Assembly: GCA_020137815.1 (NCBI GenBank)
Contig: CM035353.1
Coordinates: forward strand, 7,533,298-7,597,297
From: Hormiphora californensis
Lineage: Eukaryota; Ctenophora; Tentaculata; Cydippida; Pleurobrachiidae
Direction of reading: 5' to 3'
DNA: 64,000 nucleotides
Positions 58,501 through 64,000 of this stretch are shown here, piece after piece. The notes beneath the pieces are model-generated. The model searched no databases. It was not told the DNA's origin and saw only the letters and a program-made list of their open reading frames with translations. Every line of letters begins with the position of its first letter. The stretch's first letter is position 1. The position numbers were made by a program, and so were the translations under genes.

Positions 58501-60058
58501 ATATAGACGACATATAATAAAAGAAATGCAGCTGCTAGGGGGGGGGGAGAGTGCAACTTAGTATGTAATCGCCCTCACAGCAGTTATCTAAACTCATTTC
58601 CCAGTATAACAGTGCCTGATATTGGTATAATTGTCTTCTTTCTAGGTGTGTGTTACATGTAGAACTGCCCGGCCAGCACCCTCCTCAACCAGCCAGTGGA
58701 TTTGTATTTCCTGTGGACGAATCAACACCGACGGAGGGTCAAGTGAGTGTAGCGATCAGAGACAAAGTTGTTGATCAGAGACAAAGTTGTCGATCAGAGA
58801 CAAAGTTGTTGATCAGAAACAAATTTGTTGATCAGAGACAAAGTTGTCGATCAGAGACATTAGACAAAGTTGTTGATCAGAGACAAAGTGTGATTGCAAA
58901 TTGCGATCAGAGACAAAGTTGTCGATCAGAGACAAAGTTGTCTATCAGAGACAAAGTTGTCGATCAGAAACAAAGTTGTCGATCAGAGACAAAGTTGTCC
59001 ATCAGAAACAAAGTTGTTGATCAGAGACAAAGTTGTCGATCAGAGACAAAGTTGTTGACCAGAGACAAAGTTGTCGATCAGAGACATTAGACAAAGTTGT
59101 CGATCAGAGACAAAGTTGTTGATCAGAGACATTAGACAAAGTTGTTGATCAGAGACAAAGTGTGATTGCAAATTGCGATCAGAGACAAAGTTGTCGATCA
59201 GAGACAAAGTTGTCTATCAGAGACAAAGTTGTCGATCAGAAACAAAGTTGTCGATCAGAGACAAAGTTGTTGACCAGAGACAAAGTTGTCGATCAGAGAC
59301 ATTAGACAAAGTTGTTGATCAGAGACAAAGTGTGACTGCAAATTGCGATCAGAGACAAAGCTATTTCCCCTTGGTTACATTACAGTCTATAAGAGACCGA
59401 TATGTGACAGCTACCAGTATACTCATGAAACACTCTATTTCAGTGTGTGTAGAGTGCAGATGCTCCAGACCAGTAGTCAGTGCTCCTTCTCAGCAGCCCT
59501 CCTCATCGAGTCAAGGTTTATTGTTTTCATAGATTTGTACAACTCTATGGGGGGAAAACAGTCGTGCCTGAACTTTAGGCCGGCTATTTTCCACTGAGAC
59601 CTGCGATCTCAGGTTTCAGTGACGGCTATAATTGAATAATTCCCTGTGATTTAAATCTCAGGGAATAGCCGTCACTGAAACCTGAGATTTCAGGTTTCGG
59701 TGGAAAATAGCCGTGGCCTGAACGTGAGGTTCAGGCACAAGCCTGTTTTCCCCATTAGCTACTGCAGATCTCTGCAAGGGAGAGTCTGAAGAAGACAATG
59801 GTGTCCCACTATAATTGGTCATCACGGGTTTTATAAAATTCCAATATGTCATTATCTTTGTAAAGATTCAAAGATTCAAAGATTCAAAGATTCAAAGGAT
59901 GAATTCAAAGGATGATTTTGTATATCTTAATCTCTACATATATATCTCCTGTAGGTTCTGCCCCGCCCCCTGTTTACACATGGAAGTGTAAGGGCTGTCA
60001 AAACGAGAACAGCTCAGAAACACATACGTGCGTGAAGTGTGGTCTTTTGGAGTCGTAA
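55515..60058 (+). CDS. Glycine-rich protein with four RanBP2-type zinc fingers, about 280 residues
   Basis: Exons 55620-55954, 57400-57552, 57807-57882, 58646-58742, 59444-59515 and 59955-60058 join in phase (2,2,0,1,1) and end at TAA. A two-codon start exon (ATG GTG at 55515-55520, donor GTAAGT) fits phase 0 but is weak. Exon 1 encodes about 110 residues of Gly, His and Pro repeats (GGPGGPGGPGG) changing to Trp/Pro (PPPGWVPPPGWGPG), a low-complexity region. Four fingers follow with W-x-C-x2-C-x3-N-x6-C-x2-C: WYCPRCRMLN, WACLSCTTVN, WICISCGRIN and WKCKGCQNEN, each completed by its second Cys pair; fingers 2 and 3 are split by introns. RanBP2 fingers bind ubiquitin or single-stranded RNA; with a glycine-rich partner RNA binding is plausible (inference). 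Introns carry two minisatellites and several MITEs. Confidence 0.85.
56057..56991. mobile_element. TIR element in zinc-finger gene intron, 935 bp
   Basis: Ends ATTAGAGCGTTTCAGAAATA and TATTTCTGAAACGCGCTCTAAT, with TTCGTGTC/GACACGAA continuing inward. The CGTGCAGCGGCA block near 56795-56810 is inverted relative to CTGCCGCTGCACGG near 56241. No transposase frame is convincing. Confidence 0.75.
57147..57393. repeat. Hairpin MITE ending six bases before an exon acceptor
   Basis: Arms of about 110 bp, starting GGGGAAACTCTAACTGAATG, with a GC-rich centre (GGGCATGCCCGGGCACGG). The right arm ends at 57393; the acceptor AG of the first zinc-finger exon is 57398-57399. Confidence 0.85.
57592..57764. 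mobile_element. Short pogo/Tigger-like element, 173 bp
   Basis: CAGTCGGACCCCGATTTAGG and GGGGTCCGACTG ends flanked by TA on both sides, inserted in the intron between exons 57552 and 57807. It is the smallest copy of the family seen here. Confidence 0.8.
57929..58134 (+). repeat. 24-bp minisatellite, about 8.5 copies
   Basis: The unit GATTGTATCTCGCAATATTT plus CATG or CAAG is repeated in tandem in the intron 57883-58645. Its 24-bp unit gives repetitive open frames on both strands, which are not genes. Confidence 0.95.
58756..59363 (+). repeat. 19-bp minisatellite with higher-order structure
   Basis: The unit GATCAGAGACAAAGTTGTC fills the intron 58743-59443. A composite block with ACATTAGACAAAGTTGTTGA and GTGTGAYTGCAAATTGC recurs near 58857, 59130 and 59300, so the array grew partly by duplicating larger segments. 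Confidence 0.95.
59577..59755. repeat. Nested hairpins in the last intron of the zinc-finger gene
   Basis: CGGCTATTTTCCACTGAGAC and its inverse near 59688-59713 enclose repeated YCTCAGGTTTCAGTGACGGC and its inverse, with a CCCTGAGATTTAAATCACAGGG-like centre (inverted sense). Several alternative stems can form. Confidence 0.7.
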
Positions 60059-60246
60059 CTAGAACTTGTAACGAGCTGGGGATCTGTCAGGCCAATATGA
60101 TCTGACAGGAGCTGGGACTTGAGAGGAAACATGTCGAACATTTTAGAGATGGAGATATTTATCAGAGAAGATGTTGTTGTTGTTATTTTGTATTTCAGTT
60201 ATGAAATTACTACTGACGTTTATCGTATTGAAATACCCGAGTACAT

Positions 60247-61353
60247 CACTGCGCTGGCAAGCGCAAAGGTTGCCATTCCCCCCCCCCCCAAAAAAAAGCG
60301 CTGCCAGAAACGCAGTTATACGTTTTATGGGTGTTTGGCTGAAAAACCGGATTTCAGAAGGCTATAGCGTCGCCCCCTTTCATCCGATTGACTTGAAATT
60401 TGGAATGTACACCCGGCTTGGGGTCTTTTACTTAAGTTTAAAATTTCAAGTCTCTATCTCATCTGGAACTGAAGTTACAGATAGGTCCCATTTGCCTTAG
60501 ATTCAGTGTAACGGACACGCGCGCGCGCGTATACGCGTGTACGCGCGTAGGAGAGACGCTTTTTCTGAGCACGGTTCTGAACAAACGGAAAGAGATAGAG
60601 ACTTCTCGTTTTCACTAGCTTGTAGATCTACTGGATTATTGTGTTATTAGCGGGGTGAAGTTTTCTATCATCCCCAGGAACGTCCTACAGAACGTCTTAA
60701 AGTCGTCATTTTTTACACTCTGACCAAACTTCTTTGAGCTCATTTTACACCCTAAAGACGGATTCTAATCGAAAAACGAAGACTATATCATGGAAAGAGA
60801 ATTGTCTGAACTTTCAGAAACTGTATCGCGAATTTTCAAAACTAGACGTATAAGGGTCTTAAAACGCGTCTAAAGTGTTATGACTGTTTAAAAATAGATA
60901 TGACGATATGGGTTTTTTCGCCATAGCGGACTCAAATCTCATCCAATCGATCTCAAACTTGGTCAGTATCTTCATCTAGGTGGGCCCGATAATATGACGT
61001 CATAATTTTGACGTTACAACGTCGTGACGTCATTTTATGACGTCAAAATGACGTCAAAAATTAAAATTTTCCAATTTCACGATTCCATCCTCTCCGTACC
61101 TGTTCTACTATATGTAAATGGATAAAAAATCCCAAAAATGATGCAAATTATACCAAAACTAATTGAAATTAGTAGGCCAGAAAGGTTGCCCTATGATTTG
61201 AGCTACCTTTGGCACCAGTACATTCCCTTTTGAAGATAGAAGAAGCATCTGTTATACCCTGTCTGTACCCCGTGAATGTTACGGTGGCAAAGGTAGCTCA
61301 AATCATAGGGCAACCTTTCTGGCCTACTAATTTCAATTAGTTTTGGTATATAA
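60247..61353. mobile_element. Repeat element, copy 2 of the family at 2394-3623
   Basis: Starts CTGCGCTGGCAAGCGCAAAGGT and ends in an inverted repeat (arms 61146-61225 and 61271-61353; CTAATTTCAATTAGTTTTGG). Both copies have a TGACGTCA-rich block (60990-61060 here). The terminal arms differ in sequence from copy 1 but have the same layout. Confidence 0.7.
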
Positions 61354-62333
61354 TTAGTATACATCATTATAACTCACTATAATTCACCAACATTCGGCCC
61401 GTTGCACTCTGTCTGTCTTTCTGTCTGTCTGTGTGACTGACTTCATGGCAAGTTTCATGGTGGAAAGGTTGTACCATCTACTACAATGTCCCTCAGATGT
61501 ATTCTGTACCTATTCCTTACTACTATTCCTAAGATTACTCCTGGCCCTTTTTCAAAATGAATTCTACACCTCTTCCCCCTCTAAATGTATTTTGTAAGAT
61601 TACCCCATCCTTAAAATGTATTTTCTACATACAACATTCCTACCTCTTCCCCCTCCCTCTAAATGCATTTTGTACCTATAAGATTCTTTTGTGTCGTATG
61701 TACTGAATATATTCATCTCTCGAGTCCTCTATACACCTCACTTGCAACCACACATACATCAATTGAATGTAATTTCTACAGAACTCTTGTGGACAATTAC
61801 TCTGTGGTACTCAGTGCTGGTGCTCAGTGCTGTATTTCGAATGTTGCAGAGTAGAAATCTAGTAGTAGAGATGAAATAACTTTTGCAGAGATGAAATAAA
61901 GCGTTGATCTTGGTAAATTATTTCAGTTCATTGAACTATTATATATTGAATGAAACTAGTGAATTACTTTTTCAATATTGAACTACGGTCAAACCTCGAT
62001 TTACCGTAACCTCGAAATAAATTAACATTATTTCACCTCGATATTAAAGAATTATAGCTCTTTTTTCTCTTTACTGGTAGGAGCTTTGGCAACAGGTGTC
62101 TCACTCACATGGGTGTTTTAGTTGTACTTGTAAAAGAGGGACAGAGAGAGCGAGAGAGAAGGGGAAGATGGAGAGAGAGTTAGAGAGATAGAGAGAGAGA
62201 GGAGGATAGAGAATATGAGAGAGAGAGCGAGACAGCTACTTCTGCATTCACCATGTGCTTCTAACTTCTAGACAAATTTCCTTCATCTTTACTTTCTTCA
62301 CTTCTGTTGTCTATTAGCTTCAACTTAGGTTGT
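61354..62333. other. Gene-free stretch
   Basis: Degenerate ATGTATTTTGTAC/CCTCTTCCCCCTC repeats at 61495-61690 and GA-rich DNA at 62135-62230. A CAAACCTCGATTTACCG motif near 61988 resembles pogo-like ends but has no partner. Confidence 0.5.
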
Positions 62334-64000
62334 TCTTTAGACAATTCAACTTCATGTGTCTGTTCTACTTCTAGACAATTCAACTTCATGTGTCTGTTCT
62401 ACTTCTAGACAATTCAACTTCATGTGTCCTGTTCTACTTCTAGACAATTCAACTTCATGTGTCTGTTCTACTTCTAGACAATTCAACTTCATGTGTCTGT
62501 TCTACTTCTAGACAATTCAACTTCATGTGTCTGTTCTACTTCTAGACAATTCAACTTCATGTGTCTGTTCTACTTCTAGACAATTCAACTTCATGTGTCT
62601 GTTCTACTTCTAGACAATTCAACTTCATGTGTCTGTTCTACTTCTAGACAATTCAACTTCATGTGTCTGTTCTACTTCTAGACAATTCAACTTCATGTGT
62701 CTGTTCTACTTCTAGACAATTCAACTTCATGTGTCTGTTCTACTTCTAGACAATTCAACTTCATGTGTCTGTTCTACTTCTAGACAATTCAACTTCATGT
62801 GTCTGTTCTACTTCTAGACAATTCAACTTCATGTGTCTGTTCTACTTCTAGACAATTCAACTTCATGTGTCTGTTCTACTTCTAGACAATTCAACTTCAT
62901 GTGTCTGTTCTACTTCTAGACAATTCAACTTCATGTGTCTGTTCTACTTCTAGACAATTCAACTTCATGTGTCTGTTCTACTTCTAGACAATTCAACTTC
63001 ATGTGTCTGTTCTACTTCTAGACAATTCAACTTCATGTGTCTGTTCTACTTCTAGACAATTCAACTTCATGTGTCTGTTCTACTTCTAGACAATTCAACT
63101 TCATGTGTCTGTTCTACTTCTAGACAATTCAACTTCATGTGTCTGTTCTACTTCTAGACAATTCAACTTCATGTGTCTGTTCTACTTCTAGACAATTCAA
63201 CTTCATGTGTCCTGTTCTACTTCTAGACAATTCAACTTCATGTGTCTGTTCTACTTCTAGACAATTCAACTTCATGTGTCTGTTCTACTTCTAGACAATT
63301 CAACTTCATGTGTCTGTTCTACTTCTAGACAATTCAACTTCATGTGTCTGTTCTACTTCTAGACAATTCAACTTCATGTGTCTGTTCTACTTCTAGACAA
63401 TTCAACTTCATGTGTCTGTTCTACTTCTAGACAATTCAACTTCATGTGTCTGTTCTACTTCTAGACAATTCAACTTCATGTGTCTGTTCTACTTCTAGAC
63501 AATTCAACTTCATGTGTCTGTTCTACTTCTAGACAATTCAACTTCATGTGTCTGTTCTACTTCTAGACAATTCAACTTCATGTGTCTGTTCTACTTCTAG
63601 ACAATTCAACTTCATGTGTCTGTTCTACTTCTAGACAATTCAACTTCATGTGTCTGTTCTACTTCTAGACAATTCAACTTCATGTGTCTGTTCTACTTCT
63701 AGACAATTCAACTTCATGTGTCTGTTCTACTTCTAGACAATTCAACTTCATGTGTCTGTTCTACTTCTAGACAATTCAACTTCATGTGTCTGTTCTACTT
63801 CTAGACAATTCAACTTCATGTGTCTGTTCTACTTCTAGACAATTCAACTTCATGTGTCTGTTCTACTTCTAGACAATTCAACTTCATGTGTCTGTTCTAC
63901 TTCTAGACAATTCAACTTCATGTGTCCTGTTCTACTTCTAGACAATTCAACTTCATGTGTCTGTTCTACTTCTAGACAATTCAACTTCATGTGTCTGTTC
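62334..64000. repeat. 34-bp satellite array running off the right edge, at least 48 copies
   Basis: The unit ACAATTCAACTTCATGTGTC followed by TGTTCTACTTCTAG is repeated head to tail with almost no divergence. Three copies have an extra C (GTGTCCTGTTC) near 62428, 63210 and 63926. Confidence 0.97.

Noticed and set aside
58650-59532. ORFs of DKVVDQRQSC-like repeats
   Set aside because: Intron minisatellite; the zinc-finger exons on both sides splice in phase without it.

Overview
This window looks like animal nuclear DNA. Genes are split into many short exons with GT..AG introns, exon phases match across splice junctions, there are no operons or ribosome binding sites, and the DNA between exons is AT-rich and packed with short inverted-repeat transposons, minisatellites and (AG)n tracts. 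Several seven-transmembrane receptors, small secreted cysteine-rich proteins and tandem RanBP2 zinc fingers fit an early-branching animal such as a sponge. The species guess is inference only.

Five gene models could be joined from first to last coding exon with every splice phase agreeing: a two-segment membrane protein (12.8-14.8 kb, +), a secreted cysteine-rich protein with a possible netrin/TIMP-like domain (15.1-20.3 kb, +), a 10-exon seven-transmembrane receptor of about 607 residues (30.7-21.5 kb, -), a 104-residue secreted protein lying wholly inside a 5.6 kb intron of that receptor on the opposite strand (26.3-28.2 kb, +), and a 7-exon rhodopsin-like receptor of about 344 residues (52.2-55.2 kb, +). 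A sixth gene (55.5-60.1 kb, +) encodes a glycine-rich stretch followed by four RanBP2-type zinc fingers; only its tiny start exon is uncertain. Partial or broken genes are a receptor running off the left edge (207-569, -), a seven-transmembrane-like gene with a disordered 3' end (35.2-36.7 kb, +), a terminal exon of an unknown gene (34.3-34.4 kb, -), and two isolated candidate exons.

Layout: 0-12.7 kb is a receptor fragment and then almost only repeats; 12.8-30.8 kb is gene-dense, with tandem + strand genes, a convergent receptor and its nested gene; 30.8-46 kb is repeat-rich with a LINE fragment and the broken seven-transmembrane gene; 46-52 kb holds a tRNA-derived SINE, several small transposon families and a hairpin-dense GC-rich block of unknown nature; 52-60 kb holds a receptor and the zinc-finger gene head to tail; 62.3-64 kb is a 34-bp satellite running off the right edge. 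The mobile fraction includes a piggyBac-like element with TTAA duplications, four or five elements with pogo/Tigger-like ends and TA duplications, an element with a perfect 8-bp duplication, and many hairpin MITEs, several within a few bases of exons. All protein models come from reading the sequence alone; no transcript or database was consulted.
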